From contig NZ_QLSU01000013.1 of the NCBI RefSeq assembly GCF_003268775.1, forward strand, positions 1 to 64,000: 64,000 bases of DNA. The letters run 5' to 3'. Below, piece by piece: positions 15,809-24,003 of this stretch. Numbering within the stretch: position 1 is the stretch's first letter; every line of letters starts with the position of its first letter. This DNA is from Paraburkholderia unamae (GTDB lineage Bacteria; Pseudomonadota; Gammaproteobacteria; Burkholderiales; Burkholderiaceae). The position numbers were made by a program, and so were the translations under genes. The notes beneath the pieces were generated by a model. That model made no database searches. It saw only the letters and a program-made list of their open reading frames with translations, and was not told where the DNA came from.

Positions 15809-16480
15809 ATGAGTCAGACGAATACGAGCATGCCCACGACCTTGACGATCAGCAGCCGCAACTATTCGTCGTGGTCCATGCGCGGCTGGTTGCTCGCGAA
15901 ACTCGCGGGACTCGAATTCGAAACGCTCGCCGTCCCCATCGACGACGCCGCGGCGCGCGCCGAACTGCTGCTGCTCTCGCCCTCGATCCTCGTGCCCTGC
16001 CTGCGGCACGACGGCATCGAGATCTGGGACACGCTCGCGATCTGCGAATACCTCAACGAGATCCGCCCGCAGGCGCGGCTGCTCCCCGCGCAGCGCAACG
16101 CGCGCGCGCACTGCCGCTCCGTCTGCGGGGAAATGCACTCGGGCTTCAGCGCCCTGCGCTCCGCGCTGCCGATGAACCTGCGCGGCCACTTTCCGAACTT
16201 TCGCATCTGGTCGCGCGCGCAGGACGACATCGAGCGCATTCTCACGATCTGGCGCGATTGCCTCGCGCGCTACGGCGGCCCCTGGCTGTTCGGCGAGATC
16301 GGCGCGGCCGACGCGATGTATGCACCCGTCGTCACGCGCTTTCTGACCTACGAGGTGCCGCTCGACGCCGATATCGGCGAGTACTGCATGCGCGTGCTCA
16401 AGCAACCCTATGTGGCCGAATGGATCGCGGCCGCGCAATCGGAAACCGAGGATATCGACGAGCTCGACATGGAATTTTGA
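15809..16480 (+). CDS. glutathione S-transferase family protein
   Basis: This is a 223-residue cytosolic protein with a thioredoxin-like N-terminal domain (residues about 10-88) and an all-helical C-terminal domain. The start ATG 15809 has a GGAG site 8-11 bp upstream. The N-terminal strand-loop SSRNYSSWSMRGWL carries the serine expected to activate glutathione. The cis-Pro turn ILVPCL and the acidic WDTLAICEYL element bind the gamma-glutamyl group. The long upstream extensions of this frame have shadow composition. It probably acts in detoxification or peroxide defence; the substrate is unknown. It converges on the porin gene 25 bp downstream. Confidence 0.88.
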   Translation: MSQTNTSMPTTLTISSRNYSSWSMRGWLLAKLAGLEFETLAVPIDDAAARAELLLLSPSILVPCLRHDGIEIWDTLAICEYLNEIRPQARLLPAQRNARAHCRSVCGEMHSGFSALRSALPMNLRGHFPNFRIWSRAQDDIERILTIWRDCLARYGGPWLFGEIGAADAMYAPVVTRFLTYEVPLDADIGEYCMRVLKQPYVAEWIAAAQSETEDIDELDMEF

Positions 16481-16505
16481 GCGAGCCCGCCGGCGCCACG
16501 GTTCG

Positions 16506-17645
16506 TTAGAACCGGTGCCGCATGCCGATCGCGACCACCGTCTGCTGATCGGTGGAGGAAGGCGACTGGCCGCTGATGTCGGCGCCGAGGCCCGAGCCGT
16601 CCGCGCCGATGTGCTGGTAGCTCGCTTGCGCGTACACGTCGGTGCGCTTCGACAGGAAGTAGTCGGCCTGAACCGAAACCTCGTGCCAGCGCGGATGATG
16701 CTCGCCGCCCTCCGTGGAAAGCGCACCCTGCGTGAAGGTGTACTCGCCGGTCACGGTGAATTGCGGCGTGAAGTCATAGCTCGCGTTCACTTCGTAGTTG
16801 CTGAAGCTCGCGCCCTGGCCGTTTTGCGTGAGGCCAAGGCTGTTCGCGCCGTTGATGGTGTCGAGGCCGCCCAGTTGCGTGCGGGTCCAGACGAAGCCCA
16901 CGCGCGCGTGGCGCATGAGGTAGTTCACGCCTGCGCCATAGGTGCGCTGCTGGCTGGCGACGAAGGTGCGGTCGGTGAGCGTGAGCGCGCCGTTCGTGTT
17001 GGCGCTGCCGCCGTTGTTCGCTTGCAGGTAGCCCGCGCCGAACACGAGCGAGCCGAAGTCGTACGACGCGCCGAAGCTGTAAAGGCGGTTGTCGTCGAAG
17101 CCGCCCGCTTCGTTGGAGAAGCCATACAGCGCGCCGAATTTCACGCCGCCGTAGTTCGCGCTCGCGTACTTCACCGCGTTGTTCACGCGAAACGAATTGT
17201 TGAGGTTGTCGTTGTCGTACGGGTGCGCCGCGAGATTGTTGCCGCCCGGATGACGGCCCGTGAAGCTGAGCGGCGCGAGATAGTCCACCACGGAGTCGTA
17301 CTGGCGGCCCAACGTGAGCGCGCCGTAGCGTGCGTTGTCGAGGCCCGCGTAAGCCTGGTAGCCGAACAGGCGGCCGCCCTGGCGCATCGAGCCGTTCGTC
17401 ACGCTAAAGCCGCTCTCCAGCCGGAACACGGCGTGCGTGCCGCCGCCCAGGTCCTCGCTGCCGGTCACGCCCCAGTGGCTGCCCGTCACGTTGCCGCTGC
17501 CCGCGGCCCACAAGCTATGGCCGCCCGCGTTGCTGTTGTACGAGAGGCCGGCGTCGATCACGCCGTAGAGCGTCACACTGTTTTGCGCGTGGGCGCTGCA
17601 AGCATAGGCTGCGGCAAAAGCGGCGGCGATGAGGGTCTTTTTCAT
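16506..17645 (-). CDS. general porin (OmpC/Omp32-like), copy 1
   Basis: This is an outer-membrane trimeric porin of 379 residues for passive uptake of small solutes. ATG 17645 is chosen for its AAGGAC site and the clean signal peptide (MKKTLIAAAFAAAYACSAHA, cleaved before QNSVTLYG). The mature protein starts with the canonical SVTLYGVIDAGL strand, has the PEFGG-like L3 constriction region (GYQAYAGLDNARYGALTLGRQYDSV), and ends in a C-terminal phenylalanine (MRHRF) as required for Bam recognition. Two further porins in the window (35656-36759 and 43810-44961) are paralogous. Confidence 0.93.
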   Translation of the reverse strand: MKKTLIAAAFAAAYACSAHAQNSVTLYGVIDAGLSYNSNAGGHSLWAAGSGNVTGSHWGVTGSEDLGGGTHAVFRLESGFSVTNGSMRQGGRLFGYQAYAGLDNARYGALTLGRQYDSVVDYLAPLSFTGRHPGGNNLAAHPYDNDNLNNSFRVNNAVKYASANYGGVKFGALYGFSNEAGGFDDNRLYSFGASYDFGSLVFGAGYLQANNGGSANTNGALTLTDRTFVASQQRTYGAGVNYLMRHARVGFVWTRTQLGGLDTINGANSLGLTQNGQGASFSNYEVNASYDFTPQFTVTGEYTFTQGALSTEGGEHHPRWHEVSVQADYFLSKRTDVYAQASYQHIGADGSGLGADISGQSPSSTDQQTVVAIGMRHRF

Positions 17646-17692
17646 TGTTGTCCTTCGAGTTTTCATTGGGCGAGCGCCGCGCAGCGCACGAC

Positions 17693-17722
17693 CCGGCCCC
17701 GCATGCGCCCATGCGGGGCCGG
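17693..17722. terminator. strong 13-bp hairpin between ABC operon and porin
   Basis: CCGGCCCCGCATG and CATGCGGGGCCGG form a perfect 13-bp stem around a 4-nt CGCC loop. It lies after the stop of the ATPase gene (17763, minus strand) and 48 bp before the porin start. There is no U-tract, so it may terminate poorly or act as an RNA-stability or punctuation element. Confidence 0.5.
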
Positions 17723-17762
17723 TGTGCTGAAGCGGCGGATTGAACGGGCTGGCTGGGCCGTG

Positions 17763-18578
17763 CTAGAGACGGCTGGCGATGCCCTGCTGACCGGCGAGAC
17801 CGTCGATCAGAACCTGAAGCTGTCCGCGCGAGCATGGCTCGATGCGCGCGCGGACGCTGAACACTTCGGCGAGGCTATCGGCCGTGACCACGTCGGCCGG
17901 CGCGCCGAAGCGTGCGATGCGTCCCTGATGCAGCAGCATCGCGCGGTCGCAGCCGCGCACGGCGGCGTTGATGTCGTGCAGCACGACGACGGTGACGATC
18001 GCGCGCTCGCGCGTCACCTCGCGCACCACCTGCATCACCTGAAACTGGTGATTGAGGTCGAGCGCCGAGCACGGCTCGTCGAGCAGCAGTACCTGCGGAT
18101 CGCGCACCAGCGCCTGGGCGATGCCCACGAGCTGACGCTGGCCGCCCGAAAGCGCGTCGAGCGAGCGGCCCGCGAGCGCGCCAATGCCGAGCCGCTCCAG
18201 CACCGCGTGGGCCTGTGCGATCTGCGTGGACGACGTGCCACGTTGCAGCACGGGCTCGCGCCCCGCGCGCGCCGCCACCACCACCGACTCCAGCACGCCG
18301 AGCCGCACGCCCGCGGGCAACGCCTGCGGCAGATACACCACGCTGTGCGAGCGCGCACCCGCGACCGACAGCTTGAGCGGCGCGCCATCGAGCGTGAGTG
18401 AACCGCCGCTCGGCGCGCTCAAGCCCGCCAGCGTGCGCAGCAAGGTGGATTTGCCGCTGCCGTTCGGCCCGAGCAGCGCCGTGATTTCGCCGCGCGCGAG
18501 CGGCCCGGCGCTCAACTCGCGCAACACCTCGCGCTTGCCGTAGCGCACCGAAAGCGCATGAATCGCGAGCCCCTTCAT
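17763..18578 (-). CDS. FecE/FhuC-type ABC transporter ATP-binding protein
   Basis: This is the ATPase of a metal-chelate (siderophore, heme or cobalamin type) importer, 271 residues from ATG 18578. The motifs are Walker A GPNGSGKST (about 36-44), Q-loop region VVYLPQALPAG, signature LSGGQRQLV, Walker B VLLLDEPCSALD, and H-loop VVLHDINAA. The start overlaps the permease stop by 4 bp. The tail after about residue 245 ends with a Cys-containing, non-conserved segment. Confidence 0.9.
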   Translation of the reverse strand: MKGLAIHALSVRYGKREVLRELSAGPLARGEITALLGPNGSGKSTLLRTLAGLSAPSGGSLTLDGAPLKLSVAGARSHSVVYLPQALPAGVRLGVLESVVVAARAGREPVLQRGTSSTQIAQAHAVLERLGIGALAGRSLDALSGGQRQLVGIAQALVRDPQVLLLDEPCSALDLNHQFQVMQVVREVTRERAIVTVVVLHDINAAVRGCDRAMLLHQGRIARFGAPADVVTADSLAEVFSVRARIEPCSRGQLQVLIDGLAGQQGIASRL

Positions 18579-19681
18579 TGCGCGGCCCCCTGCGAGCGCA
18601 CGACGATGCCGAGAAACAGCGGAATGCCCACGAGCGCCGTGACAATGCCGACGGGAATCAGCACGCCCGGCACGAGCAGCTTCGAGGCGATCGAAGCGAG
18701 CGAGAGCATCAGCGCGCCGAGCAGGAGACTGCCCGGCAGATAGAAGCGATGATCCTCGCCGAACAGCGTGCGCGCGATATGCGGCGCGATCAGCCCGACA
18801 AAGCCGATGGTCCCCACGAACGACACCGCCAGCGCCGAGAGCGCGGACACGCGCAACAGCGTGCCCAGGCGCAGCCGGCGCACGTCGATGCCGAAGCTCG
18901 CCGCGCGCTCCTCGCCCAGTCGCAGCGCGGTGAGCGTCCACGCGTTGCGCATCGAGAACGGCATGGCGAGCGCGAGCGCCGCGCCAAGCACGCCGATCTT
19001 CGGCCAGTCGGCGCGGGCGAGCGAGCCGAGCGTCCAGAACACGAGCCCTTGCAGCGCGTCGGCGGAGGCGATGAACTGCATCAGTTCGACGAGCGCATGA
19101 AACGAGAACACGAGCGCGATGCCCATCAGCACCACGCCGGAGGTGCTCATGCCGCGCCAGCGCGCGACGAAATCGAGCAGCAACGCCGAGGCAAAGGCGA
19201 ACACGAACGCGTTGGCGGACACGATCCACGTTTGCGCGACGCCGGGAATCGCCACGTCGAGCACGATGGCAAGCGATGCGCCAAAGGCCGCCGCCGCCGA
19301 CACGCCCAGCGTATAGGGGCTCGCGAGCGGATTGTTGAGGATGGTCTGCATCTCCGCGCCCGAAAGGCCGAGCGAGGCGCCCACGGCGAGCGCCATCACG
19401 GCATAAGGCAGGCGGATCTGCCAGACGATCACGCTGTTGGCCGGATCGGCGCCGGCGGGCAGGAAGATCGTGCGCAGCAACGTGGCGACGGGCAGGCCCG
19501 AGGGGCCGGAACTCAGATCGAACAGCAGCGACGCGACGATCAGCACCGCCACGCCCGCGAGACACAGCGCGCGACGGCGCGTGAGGCGCGCGTAGGCGCG
19601 CATCTGCGCATGGGCGTCGCTTGCGGCGTCCACGGGCTGTGCGGCGTCGGCGGCCTCGGCGGTGAAACGCACGCTGCTCAT
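18575..19681 (-). CDS. FecCD-family ABC transporter permease
   Basis: This is an inner-membrane permease of 368 residues from ATG 19681, which overlaps the binding-protein stop by 4 bp. A cytoplasmic N-terminal 30 residues is followed by about ten hydrophobic segments. The family motif RLPYAVMALAVGASLGLSGAEMQTILNNPLASPYTLG is present around residues 95-130 (quoted in part: SGAEMQTILNNPLASPYTLG), as is the GTIGFVGLIAPHIAR coupling region at about 270-285. Only one permease gene is present, so it should homodimerise as in BtuC. Confidence 0.92.
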   Translation of the reverse strand: MSSVRFTAEAADAAQPVDAASDAHAQMRAYARLTRRRALCLAGVAVLIVASLLFDLSSGPSGLPVATLLRTIFLPAGADPANSVIVWQIRLPYAVMALAVGASLGLSGAEMQTILNNPLASPYTLGVSAAAAFGASLAIVLDVAIPGVAQTWIVSANAFVFAFASALLLDFVARWRGMSTSGVVLMGIALVFSFHALVELMQFIASADALQGLVFWTLGSLARADWPKIGVLGAALALAMPFSMRNAWTLTALRLGEERAASFGIDVRRLRLGTLLRVSALSALAVSFVGTIGFVGLIAPHIARTLFGEDHRFYLPGSLLLGALMLSLASIASKLLVPGVLIPVGIVTALVGIPLFLGIVVRSQGAAQ

Positions 19682-20940
19682 CGCGCGGCCTGTTGCGCCT
19701 GCGGCAACGGTGCGTCGACCCATTCCGTGCCCGTATCGGGAATCGCGAGGAAACGCTGGTACAACGCGTGTTCCGTTGCGTGCACATCGAGCGTGCGGAA
19801 CTGCTGCGGATAGAACCACTTCGCGAACGCCTCGATCGCAACGATGTTGTACGGCGAGTCGTAATAGTTGTGCGAAATGCCGTGCACGCGGCCGTCGTGA
19901 ATCGCCTTGATCGCGTCAAAGCCGGGGCGCGCGGCCAGTTGCGCGAGGCTCGCTTCGGCGTCGTGCGCGCTCGTGAGCGCGCCCACGCGCAGCGAGGCGA
20001 GACCCGGCTTCGTGCGGCTGCCCGTGGCGATATAGACGTCGGGGCGCGCCGCGATCACCTGCTCCATGCTGATGTCGCCAAGCACGCCGGGCAACAGGGC
20101 CGCCGCGATATTGTGCCCGCCCGCGGCGTCCACGAACTCGCCGAAGTTGCCCTTGCCCGCCGTGTGGCAGCAGCCCGCGTCCCAGACGCCCGCCAGCATG
20201 TCGACGAAGACCTTCGGCCGCTGCGACTCGGGAATCGCGTTCACCACGCGCTGCACGGCGGCGAGATGCTGCTGATAGAACGCGATATACGCATCGGCCT
20301 CCTTCTCGCGATGCAGGACCTCGCCAAGCAGCTTGATGCTCGGCAGCGTGTTCTGCATCGGGTGCACGCGGAAGTCGACGAACACCACAGTCGTGCCCGT
20401 GGCCTCCAGTTGCTTGACGAGCGCGTTGTAGCGGCTCGGCCCGTGCCCCGCAATGCTGAAGATCGCGACATCGGGCTTGAGCGCGAGCGCCTTCTCGTCG
20501 CTGATGCTGTCCTCCGTCGCTCGGCCGATGAGCGGAATCTGGCGGATCTCGGGGAAGCGCTGCGCGTAGGCGTCGTAGGTTTGCGGGTCCATCGCAGGCA
20601 GATCGCCCTGCCAGCCCACCACGCGCGCCAGCGGCTTCTGCCCTTCGAGCAACGCGAGCGCCGAGAGCAGGCGGCTTTCGCCAAGCAGAATGCGATGCGG
20701 CTCGGCGGGCACCTTGATCGTGCGGCCCGCGAGATCGGTCACCACGAGCGGCGCGCTTGTGGCGTTCGTGGCGCTCACAGCATTCGCGGCGCTCACGGCC
20801 TGCGCCGCCGCGGGCGTGGCGGCCTGTGCGGCATCGGTGGTCACGCCAATCATGAGCGCGGCGGTCGCCATCGCGGTTGCCGCCGCGCTCGCCACTGCCG
20901 CGGCCCGCTGCGCCCGTTGGATCAAACGAAAGGTCGTCAT
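19678..20940 (-). CDS. periplasmic metal-chelate binding protein (FecB/BtuF-like)
   Basis: This is a periplasmic binding protein of 420 residues with an unusually long N-terminal region. The signal peptide (about residues 1-41, hydrophobic core AAAVASAAATAMATAALMIG) is followed by an Ala/Val-rich low-complexity linker before the domain begins at VVTDLAGRTIKVPAEPHRI. Two lobes joined by a long helix follow, with the ligand-cleft sequence GNFGEFVDAAGGHNIAAAL. A Cys pair (AGCCHTAG) near residue 258 is uncommon for the family. The upstream region has a Fur-like sequence and no cobalamin riboswitch, so iron-siderophore or heme is a better guess than B12. Confidence 0.85.
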   Translation of the reverse strand: MTTFRLIQRAQRAAAVASAAATAMATAALMIGVTTDAAQAATPAAAQAVSAANAVSATNATSAPLVVTDLAGRTIKVPAEPHRILLGESRLLSALALLEGQKPLARVVGWQGDLPAMDPQTYDAYAQRFPEIRQIPLIGRATEDSISDEKALALKPDVAIFSIAGHGPSRYNALVKQLEATGTTVVFVDFRVHPMQNTLPSIKLLGEVLHREKEADAYIAFYQQHLAAVQRVVNAIPESQRPKVFVDMLAGVWDAGCCHTAGKGNFGEFVDAAGGHNIAAALLPGVLGDISMEQVIAARPDVYIATGSRTKPGLASLRVGALTSAHDAEASLAQLAARPGFDAIKAIHDGRVHGISHNYYDSPYNIVAIEAFAKWFYPQQFRTLDVHATEHALYQRFLAIPDTGTEWVDAPLPQAQQAAR

Positions 20941-20952
20941 GATATATTCAGT

Positions 20953-20980
20953 AAATGCGAACGATTGCTATTTGCGAACG
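20953..20980. promoter_or_regulatory. Fur-box-like sequence upstream of the ABC importer
   Basis: The core TGCGAACGATTGCTA at 20956-20970 matches the Fur consensus TGAGAATGATTCTCA at 10 of 15 positions. The half-site TGCGAACG recurs at 20973-20980, 17 bp on. It lies 16-40 bp upstream of the binding-protein start codon. By-eye scoring only. Confidence 0.4.
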
Positions 20981-20990
20981 AAACTTTAAC

Positions 20991-21045
20991 GGCCGTTTGT
21001 AATGGCGATGTGTTGAAACCGGCCGTTTTGTAATGGAATGTGTTG
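20991..21045. repeat. two imperfect 25-bp direct repeats upstream of the response regulator
   Basis: GGCCGTTTGTAATGGCGATG (start of copy 1, 20991-21015) recurs as GGCCGTTTTGTAATGGAATG (start of copy 2, 21021-21045). Both end TGTGTTG, and the repeats are spaced 30 bp apart, about three helical turns. They precede the response-regulator ATG at 21081. This arrangement suits binding by an OmpR-family dimer on one face of the DNA. Confidence 0.6.
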
Positions 21046-21080
21046 GCGCGGCTTGCGAGGCGCGCCGGCAAGAGAAAAAG

Positions 21081-21794
21081 ATGGATCACATCCTGGTCGT
21101 CGACGACGACGCCAATATCCGCCACCTGTTGCGCGACTACCTGCGCGAGATGGGCTACCAGGCGAGCGCCGCCACCAACGGCGCGCAGATGAAGCAGATA
21201 CTCGGCACCGCCCAGGTCGACCTGATCGTGCTCGACCTCATGCTCGACGGCGAGGACGGCCTCGACCTCACGCGCGAGCTGCGCCGGGCCCACGACATCC
21301 CCGTCATCATCCTGTCGGCGCGCGGCGGCTTGCTCGACCGCATCCTCGGCCTCGAAATGGGCGCGGACGACTATCTGCCCAAGCCGTTCGATCCGCGCGA
21401 GCTGGTCGCCAAGATCAAGGTGGTCCTGCGCCGCACGCGCGCCGTGCCGGGCGCGCGCGCGGCCGACGCGAACGCGTTCATCACCTTCGCGGGCTGGCGT
21501 CTCGACACGCGCATGAAGCAGATGCGCTCGCCCGAGGGCGTGGTCGTCTCGCTCGGCGGCTCCGACTACCGCACGCTGCGCACCCTGCTCGATCATCCGA
21601 ACCGGCCGCTCTCGCGTGAGTTTCTGCTCGACCAGGTGTTCAGCAAGAGCCTCACGCCGCTCGACCGCGCCATCGACGTGTGCGTGAGCCGCCTGCGCCA
21701 GCACCTGGGGGACTCGGCGCGCGAGGCCATGCTCATCCGCACCGTGCGCAACGAGGGCTACATGCTCGTGGCGGACGTCGGGTACGAAACGTGA
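21081..21794 (+). CDS. OmpR-family response regulator
   Basis: This is a 237-residue two-component response regulator. The receiver (residues 2-118) has Asp9/Asp10 in VVDDDANIR, the phosphoacceptor Asp52 in LIVLDLML, Ser/Thr and Lys101-type residues (PVIILSARG, DYLPKPFDPREL). The winged-helix Trans_reg_C domain covers about 135-235 and ends in NEGYMLVADV. The start ATG 21081 is used; an upstream ATG at 21033 would add a Cys-containing leader. The stop overlaps the kinase GTG start by 4 bp. It is divergent from the iron-type ABC importer, suggesting shared control of the intergenic region. Confidence 0.93.
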   Translation: MDHILVVDDDANIRHLLRDYLREMGYQASAATNGAQMKQILGTAQVDLIVLDLMLDGEDGLDLTRELRRAHDIPVIILSARGGLLDRILGLEMGADDYLPKPFDPRELVAKIKVVLRRTRAVPGARAADANAFITFAGWRLDTRMKQMRSPEGVVVSLGGSDYRTLRTLLDHPNRPLSREFLLDQVFSKSLTPLDRAIDVCVSRLRQHLGDSAREAMLIRTVRNEGYMLVADVGYET

Positions 21795-23230
21795 GGCGGC
21801 TCGCGCAAGACGCTTCGAGGCTGCGGCTGTGGCCCGACACCCTCTACGGCCGCCTCGTGCTGATTCTCGCGGCGGGCATGTTCGCAGGTCAGTTGCTGAC
21901 CAGCACGATCTGGTTCGAGACGCACGACAACCGCACGCTGGAAATTCCGGCGCGCCTGTTCGGCAGCCGGCTTGCCGATACGGTGCGCCTCGTCGAACAC
22001 GCGCCCGATGCCGCCACGCGCGAGGCGATCGTCGCCACGCTCGGCGACGACCGCTATCGCCTGCAATGGATCGAGGGCGCGCCGCAACCGGTTACGGCCA
22101 CGCTGTCGCTCGCGCAGCGCGCCACCGCCGAACTGATCGCGGGCGTGATCCGCAAGCGCCTTGGCGAGCCCATCGGCGTGCATCTCATCAGCGCCCAGGT
22201 GCGCGACGACGAGCAGCGCCGCACCGGCGTGCTGAGCCTGTTCGATTCGCGCATGCCCACCGGCGTCTTCCACGTGCAGGTGGAAGTGCCCGGCCAGGGA
22301 TGGCTCGACATCCGCGCGAACGAAGGGCAAGCAGGCATGCACACCGAGCGCGGCGCGCTCGTGCTCGACTACCTGCTGCGCATCTATCTGATTCGCTTCG
22401 CGGCGATCTGCCTGATCGCCTTCGTCGCGGTGCGTTTCGCGCTGGCGCCGCTGCGCCGTTTCGCGGCGGCCGCCGAATCGCTCGGGCGCAACATCTACCG
22501 CGCGCCCTTGCCGCAGGCGGGGCCGCGCGAAGTGCGCAACGCGGCGCAGTCGTTCAACGCCATGCAGCAGCAGTTGATCGAGAGCTTCGCCGCGCGCACG
22601 CGCTTTCTGAGCGCGGTTTCGCACGACTTGCGCTCGCCGCTCACGCGCCTGCGTTTGCGCACGGAAATGCTGCCGGACCCCGCATGGCGCGAGCGCCTGC
22701 GCGGCGACCTGGAAGAGATGGAGGGCATGGTGCGCGCCACGCTCGACGCCGTGCAGGGCGTAGAGATCACCGAGCCGCGCCAGCGCATCGACCTCGCCTC
22801 CATGCTCGAAGGACTCGCCGCGGACGCCTGCGAACAGGGCCATCGCGCGAGCGTCACCGGCAGCGTGCGCGCGCCCGTGCCGGGCTTCGCGCGCAACCTC
22901 AAGCGCTGCCTGCAAAACCTGTTCGACAACGCGATACGCTACGGCGGCGAAGCGGCGGTGAGCGTGAGCGACGAGGGGCGCGGCGTGCGCGTGGTGATCG
23001 GCGACCGCGGCCCCGGCATTGCCGATGACGCGATGCGGGAGCGCGTATTCGAGCCGTATTTCCGCATGGCGCCACGCGCAGCCGACGCGCCCGGCGGCAC
23101 CGGCCTCGGCCTCACGATCGCGCGCAGCGTGGCGGCCGCGCACGGCGGCACGCTCGTGCTGCGCAATCGCGTGGTGGACGGGCGCATCGCCGGGCTCGAC
23201 GCCGAGTTGTATCTGCCGAGGGACGACTAG
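21791..23230 (+). CDS. EnvZ/RstB-type sensor histidine kinase
   Basis: This is an inner-membrane sensor kinase of 479 residues with a GTG start coupled to the regulator stop. Topology: membrane segment about 22-40, periplasmic sensor about 41-194, second membrane segment about 195-218, HAMP about 219-270. HisKA follows with His278 in AVSHDLRSPLTRL. The ATPase domain has N-box NLFDNAIRYGG, G1 GDRGPGI and G2 GGTGLGLTIARS. The periplasmic region has no recognisable ligand motif. It probably senses an envelope or metal cue for the adjacent importer (inference). Confidence 0.93.
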   Translation: MRRLAQDASRLRLWPDTLYGRLVLILAAGMFAGQLLTSTIWFETHDNRTLEIPARLFGSRLADTVRLVEHAPDAATREAIVATLGDDRYRLQWIEGAPQPVTATLSLAQRATAELIAGVIRKRLGEPIGVHLISAQVRDDEQRRTGVLSLFDSRMPTGVFHVQVEVPGQGWLDIRANEGQAGMHTERGALVLDYLLRIYLIRFAAICLIAFVAVRFALAPLRRFAAAAESLGRNIYRAPLPQAGPREVRNAAQSFNAMQQQLIESFAARTRFLSAVSHDLRSPLTRLRLRTEMLPDPAWRERLRGDLEEMEGMVRATLDAVQGVEITEPRQRIDLASMLEGLAADACEQGHRASVTGSVRAPVPGFARNLKRCLQNLFDNAIRYGGEAAVSVSDEGRGVRVVIGDRGPGIADDAMRERVFEPYFRMAPRAADAPGGTGLGLTIARSVAAAHGGTLVLRNRVVDGRIAGLDAELYLPRDD

Positions 23231-23245
23231 CGCCTGTTCACGCGC

Positions 23246-23962
23246 CTATGCCCGCAGAACGTCGGGATCGATATAGCCCGCCACCGTCGCCGAAAGCGAC
23301 GCCTTCAATTCGCGGCTGCCCGCATCGGCAAGCACTTCGCTCTCGCCCGCTTCGAGCGCGTCATACGCCTGACGAACGACATCCACGGGGTCGGCTTTCG
23401 GCACGTCGAAGTCTTTGGTCAGGTCGGTATCCACGAAGCCCACGTGCACGCCGACCACGCCGATCTGTCTCGCCTTCAAATGAAGCCGAAGATTGTTGGT
23501 GTAGCTCCACGCCGCCGCCTTCGAAGCCGAGTACGGCGCGAGGAACGGCACAGAGCGCCACGTCACGTCGGAAAGCACGTTGATGACGCCGCCGTTGCCA
23601 TCGCCGGGAAGCTGCGCGGCGAAAGCGGCGCTCGTGCGCATCACGCCATAGAAGTTCGTCTCGAAGATGCGCCGCGCCTGTTCCTCCACGTTTTGCGCGA
23701 GGGGCGACTCGCTGACTTCCGCAATGCCGGCGTTGTTCACGAGCAGCGTGACATCGGAGGCGATTTGCGCGGCGGCGGCGACGGAAGCCGGGTCCGTCAC
23801 GTCGAGCTTCACCGCAACGATGCCGGGCTCATGAAAGCCATCCGGGTTGCGCACGCCCGCATACACTTTCGCCGCGCCGCGCGCGAGCGCTTCACGCGCG
23901 AAAGCAAGGCCAAGGCCGCGGCTCGCGCCGGTCACGAACACAACGGAATTCCTGATCTTCAT
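23246..23962 (-). CDS. short-chain dehydrogenase/reductase
   Basis: This is a 238-residue NAD(P)-dependent oxidoreductase. ATG 23962 has an AGGAG site 7-11 bp upstream. Classical SDR motifs are visible: TGASRGLG (dinucleotide binding, residues about 10-17), LDVTDPASV, NNAG at about 84-87, catalytic Ser in VLSDVT, and YSASK (Tyr/Lys). No signal or membrane segment. It lies downstream of an NmrA-like gene and a TetR regulator on the same strand, so it is probably co-regulated with them. The substrate cannot be read from sequence. Confidence 0.9.
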   Translation of the reverse strand: MKIRNSVVFVTGASRGLGLAFAREALARGAAKVYAGVRNPDGFHEPGIVAVKLDVTDPASVAAAAQIASDVTLLVNNAGIAEVSESPLAQNVEEQARRIFETNFYGVMRTSAAFAAQLPGDGNGGVINVLSDVTWRSVPFLAPYSASKAAAWSYTNNLRLHLKARQIGVVGVHVGFVDTDLTKDFDVPKADPVDVVRQAYDALEAGESEVLADAGSRELKASLSATVAGYIDPDVLRA

Positions 23963-24003
23963 TTTGAATCTCCTGAACGAGTGGAGTGAAAGGCTGGACG
24001 GCT

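Noticed and set aside
16410..18401. 663-codon plus-strand open frame
   Set aside because: It is antisense to the porin and the ABC ATPase, has Arg/Ala/His-rich shadow composition and no domain. High GC makes such long antisense frames common.
17763..20940. Assignment of the FecBCD-type importer to cobalamin (BtuFCD)
   Set aside because: It has no cobalamin riboswitch and no cobalamin-type binding-pocket sequence I could recognise, whereas a Fur-like site is present. The real B12 locus in the window is the btuB region.
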